Source: DATAVK01 sp036267755 (lineage in GTDB: Bacteria > Actinomycetota > Actinomycetes > JAFAQI01). Taken from it: 64,000 nt of DNA. Numbering within the stretch: the first letter of the stretch is position 1; each line of letters opens with the position of its first letter. The DNA lies in contig DATAVK010000137.1 of NCBI GenBank assembly GCA_036267755.1, forward strand, positions 3,174-67,173. The letters are read 5' to 3'. The notes below the pieces were generated by a model that was given only the letters and a program-made list of their open reading frames with translations, was not told the DNA's origin and did no database searches. Shown one piece after another: positions 48,961-56,618 of this stretch. The translations under genes were made by a program, and so were the position numbers.

Positions 48961-48975
48961 CAGACTACAGGCATG
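48961..48975 (+). promoter_or_regulatory. -10 box of the predicted leaderless cys leader transcript
   Basis: CAGACT (48961-48966) ends 6 nt before the ATG of the leader peptide at 48973. It differs from TAnnnT at the first base only. Confidence 0.42.
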
Positions 48976-49053
48976 TCCTCACCGTTGCTCCTCGTGGCGC
49001 GGCTGCATATCGACCTGCAGCGCATCCAGGGCGCAACGTGTCGCGCGCGCTGA
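48973..49053 (+). CDS. Cysteine-operon leader peptide
   Basis: This 26-residue ORF reads MSSPLLLVARLHIDLQRIQ and ends GATCRAR. It has the conserved RLHIDLxRI core of actinobacterial leader peptides found before sulfur assimilation genes. One Cys lies near the end. It ends 44 bp before cysH. Cys-containing uORFs of mycobacteria act by attenuation; here only a single Cys codon is present, so the same mechanism is not certain. Confidence 0.72.
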   Translation: MSSPLLLVARLHIDLQRIQGATCRAR

Positions 49054-49097
49054 CTTTTCCGCGCCCGCGACCCTTCTCTCCCTGAGGACCATGCGAA

Positions 49098-49847
49098 ATG
49101 ACCACCCCCGTGGCGACGTCGCCACTGTCTTACCTGCACGACGAAGCGTCCCTGCTCCATGAGCTCTACGACGCGTCTGACGGGCTGCCCCACCTCGCCG
49201 CGCACGCCGGTGCCGCGCTCGAGGGAGCGCCTGCCTCCGAGATCCTGCGCTGGGCAGCCGACCGGTTCGGGCAGCGCTTCGCCATCGCGTCGTCGATGGG
49301 CGACGGCGTGCTCGCCCACCTCGCGTCGAAGGTCGCGCCCGGGATCCGGGTGCTGTTCCTCGACACCGGCTACCACTTCGCCGAGACGCTGGGTACGGCG
49401 GATGCCGTCGCCGCCACGCTCCCCATCGAGCTGGTCCGGGTCCGTCCTCACCTGAACGTCGCTGAGCAGGACGCGGCGTTCGGCACCGACCTGTTCGCCC
49501 GTGACCCGGACCTGTGCTGCGCGATGCGCAAGGTGGCGCCGCTGAAGAAGGCACTCGCGCCGTACGTCGCGTGGGGTTCCGGAATCCGCCGCGACGAGAG
49601 CGGCACCCGGGCCAACACCCGCGTCGTCGACTGGGACGACACCCACCAGATGGTGAAGGTGAGCCCGCTGGCGGCGTGGACGCAGGACGACGTCGACCGC
49701 TATGTCGCGGACAACCACGTCATCGTGAACCCGCTCGTGCAGGAGGGCTACGGCTCGATCGGCTGCGCGCCCTGCACCCAGCGCGGCCAGGGCCGCGACG
49801 GCCGTTGGCTCGGCTTGCCGAAGGTGGAGTGCGGCCTGCACGGATGA
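49098..49847 (+). CDS. cysH: Adenylylsulfate (APS/PAPS) reductase
   Basis: This 249-residue thiol-dependent reductase has paired Cys140-Cys141 and Cys223-X2-Cys226 for the [4Fe-4S] cluster, which marks it as the APS-using type, and catalytic Cys245 in VECGLH. The nucleotide-binding SSMGDGVLAH and FLDTGYHF motifs are visible. It converts APS to sulfite, which the divergent sulfite reductase then reduces. The stop overlaps the next ATG by 4 bp. Confidence 0.95.
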   Translation: MTTPVATSPLSYLHDEASLLHELYDASDGLPHLAAHAGAALEGAPASEILRWAADRFGQRFAIASSMGDGVLAHLASKVAPGIRVLFLDTGYHFAETLGTADAVAATLPIELVRVRPHLNVAEQDAAFGTDLFARDPDLCCAMRKVAPLKKALAPYVAWGSGIRRDESGTRANTRVVDWDDTHQMVKVSPLAAWTQDDVDRYVADNHVIVNPLVQEGYGSIGCAPCTQRGQGRDGRWLGLPKVECGLHG

Positions 49848-50485
49848 GCACCGGCGCGGCGCCACGACTCGTGATCGCCGCGCACGGCAGCCGCGATCCG
49901 GGCTTTGCCGCCGTCGTCGAGGACCTGGCCGGTCAGGTACGCCGAGCTCGGCCCGACATCGACGTACGGGTTGGATATCTCGACCACGGCCCGCCGCTCG
50001 CTGACGTCGCGACGCCGGGTGCCGTGGTGGTCCCGCTGCTGCTGTCGAGCGGCTACCACGTCACGGTCGACATCCCGGCGCAGTCCGCCGGCTGCCGGAT
50101 CGCGGCGGCGGTCGGCCCGGACGATCGACTCGTGACCGTACTTCTGTCGCGGTTGCGCGAGGCGGGCTGGACAGCGGGCACGCCCGTCGTTCTCGCGGCG
50201 GCGGGCTCCTCTGAGGAGTTGGCGCTTCAACAGGTGCGCGACATCGGCACCCGACTGGCGGTCAAGCTCCAAGGAGCCTCCGTGACCGTCGCCTTCATCT
50301 CCGCCGGCACGCCGTTGCTGTCCGACATCCCGCAGCCCCAGGCCATCTCGTCGTACCTGCTCGCACCCGGACAGTTCAGCCGGGCCATCGAGAACGCGGG
50401 CGCGGCGGTAGTCGGTGCTCCGATCGGCGCGGCTCCAGAGCTGGCCGAGGTCATCCTCGACCGGTACGCCGAGGCGGCCGGCTAA
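49844..50485 (+). CDS. Sirohydrochlorin chelatase (CbiX/SirB type)
   Basis: This 213-residue chelatase has the N-terminal VIAAHGSRDPG (catalytic His), VVVPLLLSSGYHVTVDIP with the second His, and a duplicated second half (VVLAAAGSSEELALQQ, VTVAFISAG). The two-domain length and the cysH-sir neighbourhood predict iron insertion for siroheme. It is co-translated with cysH. Confidence 0.9.
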   Translation: MSTGAAPRLVIAAHGSRDPGFAAVVEDLAGQVRRARPDIDVRVGYLDHGPPLADVATPGAVVVPLLLSSGYHVTVDIPAQSAGCRIAAAVGPDDRLVTVLLSRLREAGWTAGTPVVLAAAGSSEELALQQVRDIGTRLAVKLQGASVTVAFISAGTPLLSDIPQPQAISSYLLAPGQFSRAIENAGAAVVGAPIGAAPELAEVILDRYAEAAG

Positions 50486-50494
50486 GAGCTTCGG

Positions 50495-51664
50495 TCAGCC
50501 GGGCCGGACGGCACCGATGTAGTCGGAGCGGTCGTAGGGCTCGACCCTGACGTCCGCGCCGGTGAACGGAGCGTCGATCATGTTGCCGCCGCCGACGTAG
50601 ATGCCGACGTGGTGGATCGTCGACGCGTTGTGCACGTTGTAGGCGAAGAACACCAGGTCCCCCGGCTCCAGCTGGGACTGCGAGACGTGCGTGCCCTCGT
50701 TCCACTGGTCACCGGTGAAGTGACCCAGTGCGACACCGGCCTTGCCCCAGACGTACATCGTGAGACCCGAGCAGTCGAACGAGTTCGGTCCGGCGGCCGC
50801 CCAGACGTAGGGCTTGCCCAGCTCCCGGTAGGCCCACTCGACGGCGACCTTCGCGCCACCGGAGGCCGCGACCGGACCGGACGAGACTGGCGCCGGCGCG
50901 GGTGCGGGTGCCGGCGCTTGTGCCGGCGGAGCGGAGCGGAGCTGTTCCGCGGCACGGCGCTCAGCTATCTGCTGGGCCGCCAGCGCGGCAGCCCGTCGTT
51001 CCGCGGCGAGCCGGGCTCGCCGAGCCTTCGCTGCCTTGATGATGGCGCGCTCCTTGGCACGCAGCTGCCCGAGCAGGCGCTCGGCCTGGGCCGCGGCCGA
51101 CAGGATCTGGCTGCGGGCGGCCGCCACTGCCTTCACGTCCGCCTGCTGAGCCGCGAGCGCCGCACTCGACGTGGCCTTGGCTTCCTCTTCCGCGCGACGG
51201 GCAGCGGCCACCTCGACGAGCTTCGCGGCCTGGCTCTCGCTGACCGCCTGCAGCGACGTCATCCGGGAGACCATCAGTCCGGCCGAGCCGGTGTCGGTCA
51301 GGGTCAGCAACGGGTTGATGGTGTCCCCGCGGTATGCCGCAACAGCGAACGCGGTGACCGACTTCTGCAATGCGTTGGCCTTTGTCTCGGCCTTGGCCAA
51401 GGCCTGCTGCGCGATGGCGGCGGTCTGCTGGGCAGTGGCCAGCTTGTCGCGCGCTGCGTCGTACCGCTCGCTGGCCGCCTCGACCTTGACGTTGAGGACA
51501 CGCAGCCGGTGCTGCACCGAGCCGATCCGTGCCTTGACGGTCCCGACGGACCCGCCGTTGGCCGCGACTGACGGCGGCGCGAAGGCGAGAGCTCCCGACG
51601 TGAGGCAGGCGGATGTGGCGGTGAGTGCCACAACGAGACGCAACGTGAGGGGGGCTCGGCGCAC
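50495..51664 (-). CDS. Secreted NlpC/P60 peptidoglycan endopeptidase
   Basis: This 389-residue protein has a signal peptide (about residues 1-34), a long alpha-helical coiled-coil (45-240, with many Ala/Arg/Glu), an Ala-Pro linker, and a C-terminal NlpC/P60 domain. That domain holds Cys in NSFDCSGLTMYVW and His in STIHHVGIYVGGGNMI. The arrangement is RipA-like. It should cleave peptide stems at the septum. A c-di-AMP riboswitch precedes it. A GTG start with AGAGAGG upstream. Confidence 0.93.
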   Translation of the reverse strand: MRRAPLTLRLVVALTATSACLTSGALAFAPPSVAANGGSVGTVKARIGSVQHRLRVLNVKVEAASERYDAARDKLATAQQTAAIAQQALAKAETKANALQKSVTAFAVAAYRGDTINPLLTLTDTGSAGLMVSRMTSLQAVSESQAAKLVEVAAARRAEEEAKATSSAALAAQQADVKAVAAARSQILSAAAQAERLLGQLRAKERAIIKAAKARRARLAAERRAAALAAQQIAERRAAEQLRSAPPAQAPAPAPAPAPVSSGPVAASGGAKVAVEWAYRELGKPYVWAAAGPNSFDCSGLTMYVWGKAGVALGHFTGDQWNEGTHVSQSQLEPGDLVFFAYNVHNASTIHHVGIYVGGGNMIDAPFTGADVRVEPYDRSDYIGAVRPG

Positions 51665-51685
51665 TCGGGCGGCCTCTCTTCCATC

Positions 51686-51830
51686 AACCGCCTACCGGGT
51701 CAGCTGTCGGGTTCGGGCTGGAAGCGCCCTACGGTGCCGTGTCGCCACGACCCCGATTCACCCCTGGGGAACGGGTCCCCGGCTTCGGTGTCCGCGGGGA
51801 CGAACACCAGAACTCGGCGATCACCGCCTC
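51686..51830 (-). promoter_or_regulatory. ydaO/yuaA c-di-AMP riboswitch upstream of NlpC/P60
   Basis: On the minus strand the order is ATCGCCGAGTTCTGG, GCCGGGGACCCG, AGGGGTGAATCGG, then CAGCCCGAACCCGACAGCTG and GTAGGCGG. These are all ydaO-yuaA blocks. The 3' end is about 22 nt from the GTG start. It is the second riboswitch of this class in the window. Confidence 0.9.
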
Positions 51831-52061
51831 GTCGCCACCCCGGGGAAGGACGGCAGGTCACGCGACGGTTAAGGCACCGTAACCGTCCGCACCCGGATGG
51901 CACAAGCAACCCCGCCGTCGGCCGCCGATCGAGACTGGAAACGGCCCCAAGTGAGCGGCACATGGCGGCAATGTGAAGGCTTGACGGCTCCGCCGCGCGT
52001 CCGCGTGATCACCGCCTAACGTCGGCGGCGTCCGAGCCCACCGAGACGTCCAGGAGTCGCT
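51831..52061. other. Intergenic region between the riboswitch and the lytic transglycosylase gene
   Basis: This 231-bp stretch holds the upstream part of the NlpC/P60 transcript and the promoter zone of the divergent transglycosylase gene. TTGACG at 51981-51986 is a possible -35, with CGTGAT 17 bp on as a weak -10. AGGAG lies 5 nt before the GTG at 52062. Nothing else is recognised. Confidence 0.5.
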
Positions 52062-53183
52062 GTGACCCGCCGGGGCCTGCCCTCCCGACGTGGCGCGCTG
52101 ATAGCTACTGGCTCGCCGCTAGCGATCGCGGCGACGCTCGCGTTGGCTTCGACACACTCTGGCGGGAGCGCAGCCCGGCTCGACACGACGGTCAAGGACG
52201 TCGCCGGCCCGCATTTTCCGTTGCCGCCGTTCGCCGCCACTCCGACCGTGGTCCCGCTGGACCGCACGGTCACAGTGCGCATCCGGCCACGCCACCAGCC
52301 GCCGGCCACTGCCAAGGGGGCGGCGCTTCCGACCACGCTCAATGTCACCAACGAGCAGATACCGCGCCGCGTGCTCGCGGCGTACGTCAATGCCGCCATG
52401 ATCGCTGACCGGCGCAACCCCAACTGTGGGCTGTCGTGGCAGATCCTCGCCGGGATCGGGTACGTCGAGTCGGACAACGCGCGCTCGGGGGGATCCGGTG
52501 CGCCCCAATGGGATGGCGAGGCTTCGCCACACATCCTCGGCCCGGTGCTGGACGGCAAGGGAAAGGTCGCCGCGATTCCGGACACCGACGGCGGTCGTCT
52601 CGACGGGAACGCCACGTGGGACCGGGCGGTAGGGCCGATGCAGTTCCTGCCGTCCACTTGGGCGGAGTACGCGGCCGATGGCAACCACGACGGCGTCAAG
52701 GACCCAGAACAGATCGACGACGCCACCCTCGCGGCCGGCGACTACCTGTGTGCGGCAGGGTCGAGACTGGCGCGTCCCCTTCAGCTGATCCGTGCCGTGC
52801 TGTCCTACAACCACTCGATCGCCTACGTCCGCGACGTCCTCACCGTGGCCGCGCACTATCAGGGCATCGACCCCAAGAAGTTGGGAATCGGGCTGCTCCC
52901 ACATCGCCACCACAAGCACCGCGGTCGGCGCCATGGCAAGCATCGCCACGGGCTTGGGAAGCCGCGCCTCACACCGACGCCGACTCCCTCTGGCGGTCCA
53001 CCGACTGTGCCACTGCCGACGCCAACACCGACGCCGACGGACACCGCGGTTCCGACCCCGAGTGCCACGGGTTCACCGAGTCCCTCGGCGACGCCGGATC
53101 CGAGCCACTCACTTACGCCGTCGCCGAGCAGCGCGCCTACCGACACGCCGACCGACGATCCGTCCGCGACACCGACATCCTGA
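52062..53183 (+). CDS. Secreted lytic transglycosylase with Thr/Pro-rich tail
   Basis: This 373-residue protein has a signal segment (about 1-35), a lytic transglycosylase domain (about 80-275) with catalytic Glu in AGIGYVESDNA, and the later WDRAVGPMQFLPSTW and LIRAVLSYNHSIAYV motifs of the MltB/SLT type. Then comes a His/Lys-rich patch and a Thr/Pro/Ser-rich tail (PTPTPTDT). It cleaves glycan strands with anhydromuramyl formation. GTG start with AGGAG. Confidence 0.9.
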   Translation: MTRRGLPSRRGALIATGSPLAIAATLALASTHSGGSAARLDTTVKDVAGPHFPLPPFAATPTVVPLDRTVTVRIRPRHQPPATAKGAALPTTLNVTNEQIPRRVLAAYVNAAMIADRRNPNCGLSWQILAGIGYVESDNARSGGSGAPQWDGEASPHILGPVLDGKGKVAAIPDTDGGRLDGNATWDRAVGPMQFLPSTWAEYAADGNHDGVKDPEQIDDATLAAGDYLCAAGSRLARPLQLIRAVLSYNHSIAYVRDVLTVAAHYQGIDPKKLGIGLLPHRHHKHRGRRHGKHRHGLGKPRLTPTPTPSGGPPTVPLPTPTPTPTDTAVPTPSATGSPSPSATPDPSHSLTPSPSSAPTDTPTDDPSATPTS

Positions 53184-53210
53184 CGGACGCAGGCCACGCA
53201 AGACAACGAA

Positions 53211-53240
53211 GGAGGGGCGACCCGATCGGGCCGCCCCTCC
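53211..53240. terminator. Bidirectional terminator
   Basis: The stem GGAGGGGCG/CGCCCCTCC encloses an inner CCCGATCGGG palindrome. On the plus side it is followed by ATTATTCGTT. It sits between the convergent stops of the transglycosylase and the Ig-like gene. Confidence 0.82.
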
Positions 53241-53264
53241 ATTATTCGTTGACGGCTCAAGTCG

Positions 53265-54455
53265 TCACTTCTTCTTGACCGTCACGCTCTTCGACTTGGC
53301 TGTTGCTGACTTGTAATGCGCGCGCTTCGCGGTGACGCGGCAGGACAGCTTCTTGCCCACCTCAGACGTCTTGAGGGTGATGGACGACTTCGTCGCCTTC
53401 TTGATCTTCTTGGAGCCGAGGTACCACTGGTAGCTGTACGACGTCGCCTTCGGCGACCAGCTGCCCTTGCTGACCTTCTCCTTCTTACCGGCCTTGTGGG
53501 ATCCGGAGAGCTTCGGCTTGGCCGTGTTGGTCAACGCGACCTCTACGACAGTGAGCTTGGTTGCCTTGGAGACCGATGCGGCGAACAACGAACTGGTCGG
53601 GGTGAATGTTGCCGTGATCGAGTGCCTGCCCGGCAGCAGCGACGATGTCGTCAAGGTCGCGACGCCGGTCGTCTTGACCGTGACGGCCTTCCCGAGCTTC
53701 TTGCCGCTGTCCGCGAACTGCACGCTGCCGGCCGGGTGACTACTGCCTGCCGCCTCGGTAGCGGTCAGGGTGACTTTCTTGCCTTCCTTGACCGATCCGG
53801 ACGGCGACACCTTGAGCGAGGTGCTCGTGGCCGTCGCGACTCCCGGGAACGTCTCGGTCCAGGTGCCTCCCGTGACGGCGCCACCGCTCGTCGTGATGTT
53901 GCTCACCACGATGTCCAGTGACTGATAGGTGCCGTTGGTGGAGGTCTTGACCCGGAGCTGATAGGCGTTGCCGTAGCCGTCGGTCGTGCTGGTGTCGGTG
54001 TTGGCAACATCGTCGATGTACGACGCGATGCTCTCGTCGGTGTCGTGTCCCGTAACGACCGGGCCCTTTGCGCTCTTCACGACTGCGGGGGCGCCCGAGT
54101 TCGTGACGGGGTAGGGCGTTGACACGGTCAGCTGCTCACCGGGCCACGCGCTCGGCGCCAGGCCGTTGTGCGGGGTGTACATGTACGCGGTGGCCTTGGG
54201 GTGAGCCGTGTCCGCCTTCGACCCGACGATGTACGCGACAGTCGGTGAGTCCATGACGCTGCCGGTCGTTACCTGGGTGCCGCTGCTGTTGTACAGCGCA
54301 AGGGTTCCGACCTCATTCACGTCCCTCGTCGCGCCGACCTCCCAGGGTGGTGGCGTGCTTCCTGAGGCGTTGGACGCGACCAATGTGGCGCCACCGGAGA
54401 ACAGGAGTGTCGCTGCACCCACGGCGGCGATGGACCGAGTTACTGCGCGTGTCAT
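53265..54455 (-). CDS. Secreted Ig-like surface protein, paralogue A
   Basis: This 396-residue protein has a signal peptide (about 1-30) and an N-terminal domain found in the two neighbours (EVGTLALYNSSGTQVTTGSV). A Big_3-type Ig domain follows (LKVSPSGSVKEGKKVTLTATE...SITATFTP). The C-terminal repeat, with KPKLSGSHKAGKKEKVSKG and YSYQWYLGSKKIKKA, is common in actinobacterial cell-surface proteins. The Lys-rich end (TVKKK) has no anchor. AAAGGG precedes the ATG at 54455. Confidence 0.82.
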   Translation of the reverse strand: MTRAVTRSIAAVGAATLLFSGGATLVASNASGSTPPPWEVGATRDVNEVGTLALYNSSGTQVTTGSVMDSPTVAYIVGSKADTAHPKATAYMYTPHNGLAPSAWPGEQLTVSTPYPVTNSGAPAVVKSAKGPVVTGHDTDESIASYIDDVANTDTSTTDGYGNAYQLRVKTSTNGTYQSLDIVVSNITTSGGAVTGGTWTETFPGVATATSTSLKVSPSGSVKEGKKVTLTATEAAGSSHPAGSVQFADSGKKLGKAVTVKTTGVATLTTSSLLPGRHSITATFTPTSSLFAASVSKATKLTVVEVALTNTAKPKLSGSHKAGKKEKVSKGSWSPKATSYSYQWYLGSKKIKKATKSSITLKTSEVGKKLSCRVTAKRAHYKSATAKSKSVTVKKK

Positions 54456-54582
54456 CGAGGCCCTTTCGGCTGACTCGGATAAGTACATGGTCGACTAGAA
54501 CGTAGGTCCGAAAGCTGTCGTGAACACCGCACGAGTGCACCGTTCACGGCGTCTTCATGTGGCGTACACGGACGCCTGTTCC

Positions 54583-55440
54583 TCATGTTCGGTGGCGCAG
54601 GGTGAGTGCTCCGCCCGCTGCAATGACGACCGCGAGAGCGATCACGATCCCGAGGTTTCGGCCAGTGTGCGACGGGCCCGACGACGCGGCCGAGGACGTC
54701 GCACCGGACGCGTCGGGCGAGTTGGACGCAGAGACTGCGCTGGCACCCGCCGACTGCGTTGCGCCGGGGTCCGGAGCCGCCGTCCCGTCGGCCCCGGGCT
54801 GTTGGGTCGCTCCCGGCGTTGGCTTGACCTTGAAGTCCTTCTTGGGAAGCGTCAGCGTCTCGACCGACACCGACGAGCCCGAGGTCGAGCAGTCCGCCGG
54901 TCCGGGACTGAGCTGAGTCCACCGCCCATTGCTGACCCGGAGGTACGTCGCGTCGTAGAGAATCGAGTACGGCGGTTGTTTCGGAGATCCAAGATAGATC
55001 CGGAGCTGAATCAGTCCCAGCGGCGAGAGTGGATAGTCCCCGAAATAGCTTGCGAGCGACTCGTCGATGACTGTCGCGGCCGCCATCGGATGCGACGGGT
55101 TGGTGTACCTCGCCGACGCGGTCAACTGCTCACCGCTCCAATCGCCAGGCGGCACTTGCGGTCGCGGTTGGTAGGCGAACAGCGTCGCGGTTCCCCCCTC
55201 GCCGTAACCCTTCGGCGCGGCCGTGGTGTCCACGGCCCGCCACACCACCGGCTTTGCCGAGATCGAGCCGGAGGTGATCTGCTGCCCGTTCTGGCCACAC
55301 AGCGTGATTGCTCCTACCGCCGAAGAGTCGGCCGGAGGAGCGCCAGCGGCGGCGGCGGCCGGTGCCATGAAACTGACGGCGCTCACCAGGCCGGCCGATA
55401 GCACAACCCCTGCGCCCACCATCCGGCGGCTGCTCCTCAT
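54583..55440 (-). CDS. Surface protein with C-terminal anchor, paralogue B
   Basis: This 285-residue protein has a signal peptide (1-31) and a domain related to the N-terminus of the flanking paralogues (VGAITLCGQNGQQITSGSI...WSGEQLTASARYTNPS). A Ser/Ala-rich stalk (residues 195-250) leads to a C-terminal transmembrane helix (NLGIVIALAVVIAAGGALTL) and RHRT. It looks like a stalked protein held in the membrane. PSHTG before the helix is not a standard sortase motif. The ATG overlaps the DUF916 stop by 4 bp. Confidence 0.8.
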   Translation of the reverse strand: MRSSRRMVGAGVVLSAGLVSAVSFMAPAAAAAGAPPADSSAVGAITLCGQNGQQITSGSISAKPVVWRAVDTTAAPKGYGEGGTATLFAYQPRPQVPPGDWSGEQLTASARYTNPSHPMAAATVIDESLASYFGDYPLSPLGLIQLRIYLGSPKQPPYSILYDATYLRVSNGRWTQLSPGPADCSTSGSSVSVETLTLPKKDFKVKPTPGATQQPGADGTAAPDPGATQSAGASAVSASNSPDASGATSSAASSGPSHTGRNLGIVIALAVVIAAGGALTLRHRT

Positions 55441-56516
55441 GTCCTGACTCCCTGCGGCTTGGCGAGGTCACGGGATGGCTCCACTGGCCGCTTGCGTCGC
55501 CGCCGACGCGCGTAACCCCAAGCCAAGCCGAGAATCAGGAGCAGCAGGACAACGAGCAATATCCACGGGATGGCCAGGAAGTGAACGCTGGCGGTCACCG
55601 GGTGCAGTCCCGGATCGACCTGCCCCTGCAGGCCCGTCGTGTCGACCGTCACCTTGGCCGACATCCAGACTTCGGGGTAGACACCGGGCACCTTCACGGT
55701 GACGGGGTACGACGCGCCAGGCAGCAGCGCGGGGACGTCCGCGACGTGGGCCGCGGTGACCGACTCACCGAACAAGCCGTGCACGGTCACCGTCTGTGGT
55801 CCGCCGAGGATCACGTTGCCCCCGTTGTGCACGGTGTAGGTCACGGTGGCCTGACCCTTTGCGAACGGGTCGATGGGCCCGCGGTAACTGGCATGCAGCT
55901 GTTGGACGCTCAGCTGCGGATGCAGCGGACCAGTGACTCGGAAGAGGGCCTTTACGGCGATTCGCTGGTCGAACTTGACCTTCTGCTTGCTCCCCTGCCC
56001 GAAGCTTCCGGCGATGCGCCCACTCAGCGACACGACGACCGCGCCGACGTGGTCGCCGGGTGGGGCGTTGCGCGGAACCGCAACGTGTACCGGCACGATG
56101 ACTGTCGAGCGTGGCTTGACGGTGATGCGCCCAGACCCTCCCGGCGTTCCCACCGCCAGCCAGGCGCCCGCTTGCTTGCGCGGTGCCGACGGCGCGGCGT
56201 AAGCGATGGTCCCGTTCGCAGCAGCCACCGCGTCGACCGGGTAGACCTGCAGCGTCTCTGGCTTGTAACTGATGTTGAGGATCGCCAGGTGATCCGTGAG
56301 CCGTCCTCCTGGCGTGGTGCCGAAGGTGAAGTAGGGCCGGCCGTCGACGCCCAGGACCTTCTTCCCGTGGACCAGCTTCTCGCTCGCCGGGGCCGCCCCG
56401 AACGTGGCGTTGACGGTCCGCTTTCCCGCGTGCGGAGCCGCCTGGCTGGGCGCGGCCGCGATGACGGTGGCGCCGAGAGCCACTGAGACAGCGAAGGCTT
56501 TCGCGAAGCGTCGCAC
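55437..56516 (-). CDS. DUF916-like cell-wall-associated membrane protein
   Basis: This 359-residue protein has a signal peptide (about 1-27) and an N-terminal domain of DUF916 type (NISYKPETLQVYPVDAVAAANG, KPRSTVIVPVHVAVPRNAPPG, HVGAVVVSLSG). Two further beta domains and a C-terminal transmembrane helix (ILLVVLLLLILGLAWGYA) with an Arg/Lys tail follow. In Firmicutes DUF916 proteins partner with WxL-domain proteins at the wall. The GTG at 56516 is chosen because a normal RR signal follows; a TTG at 56534 is an alternative. Neither has a clear ribosome site. Confidence 0.8.
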   Translation of the reverse strand: MRRFAKAFAVSVALGATVIAAAPSQAAPHAGKRTVNATFGAAPASEKLVHGKKVLGVDGRPYFTFGTTPGGRLTDHLAILNISYKPETLQVYPVDAVAAANGTIAYAAPSAPRKQAGAWLAVGTPGGSGRITVKPRSTVIVPVHVAVPRNAPPGDHVGAVVVSLSGRIAGSFGQGSKQKVKFDQRIAVKALFRVTGPLHPQLSVQQLHASYRGPIDPFAKGQATVTYTVHNGGNVILGGPQTVTVHGLFGESVTAAHVADVPALLPGASYPVTVKVPGVYPEVWMSAKVTVDTTGLQGQVDPGLHPVTASVHFLAIPWILLVVLLLLILGLAWGYARRRRRKRPVEPSRDLAKPQGVRT

Positions 56517-56550
56517 GTAGTAGGCCAATCTCAATCAGTGAGGGCATGAG

Positions 56551-56591
56551 CCGGTGGGCTGGGACAGAAACTGCCTGTCCCAGCCCACCGG
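56551..56591 (-). terminator. 17-bp perfect hairpin after the Ig-like gene
   Basis: The 17-bp arms at 56551-56567 and 56575-56591 are perfect inverted copies with a 7-nt loop, placed 28 bp after the stop at 56619 and before the DUF916 gene. It should end most transcripts from upstream. The DUF916 start follows 35 bp later. Confidence 0.85.
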
Positions 56592-56618
56592 ATGGAGCTC
56601 AGTAGCGATACCGCCCGG

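Noticed and set aside
48501..49865. 454-residue minus-strand frame over cysH and the sulfite reductase start
   Set aside because: It overlaps cysH antisense and the sulfite reductase in another frame; there is no domain sense.
52062..52500. Third c-di-AMP riboswitch before the lytic transglycosylase
   Set aside because: The conserved ydaO blocks are absent on the plus strand upstream of this gene.
54583..54700. Sortase signal (PSHTG) in paralogue B
   Set aside because: It lacks the LPxTG or LAxTG order. With a probable non-catalytic sortase nearby, I read the C-terminal helix as a plain membrane anchor.
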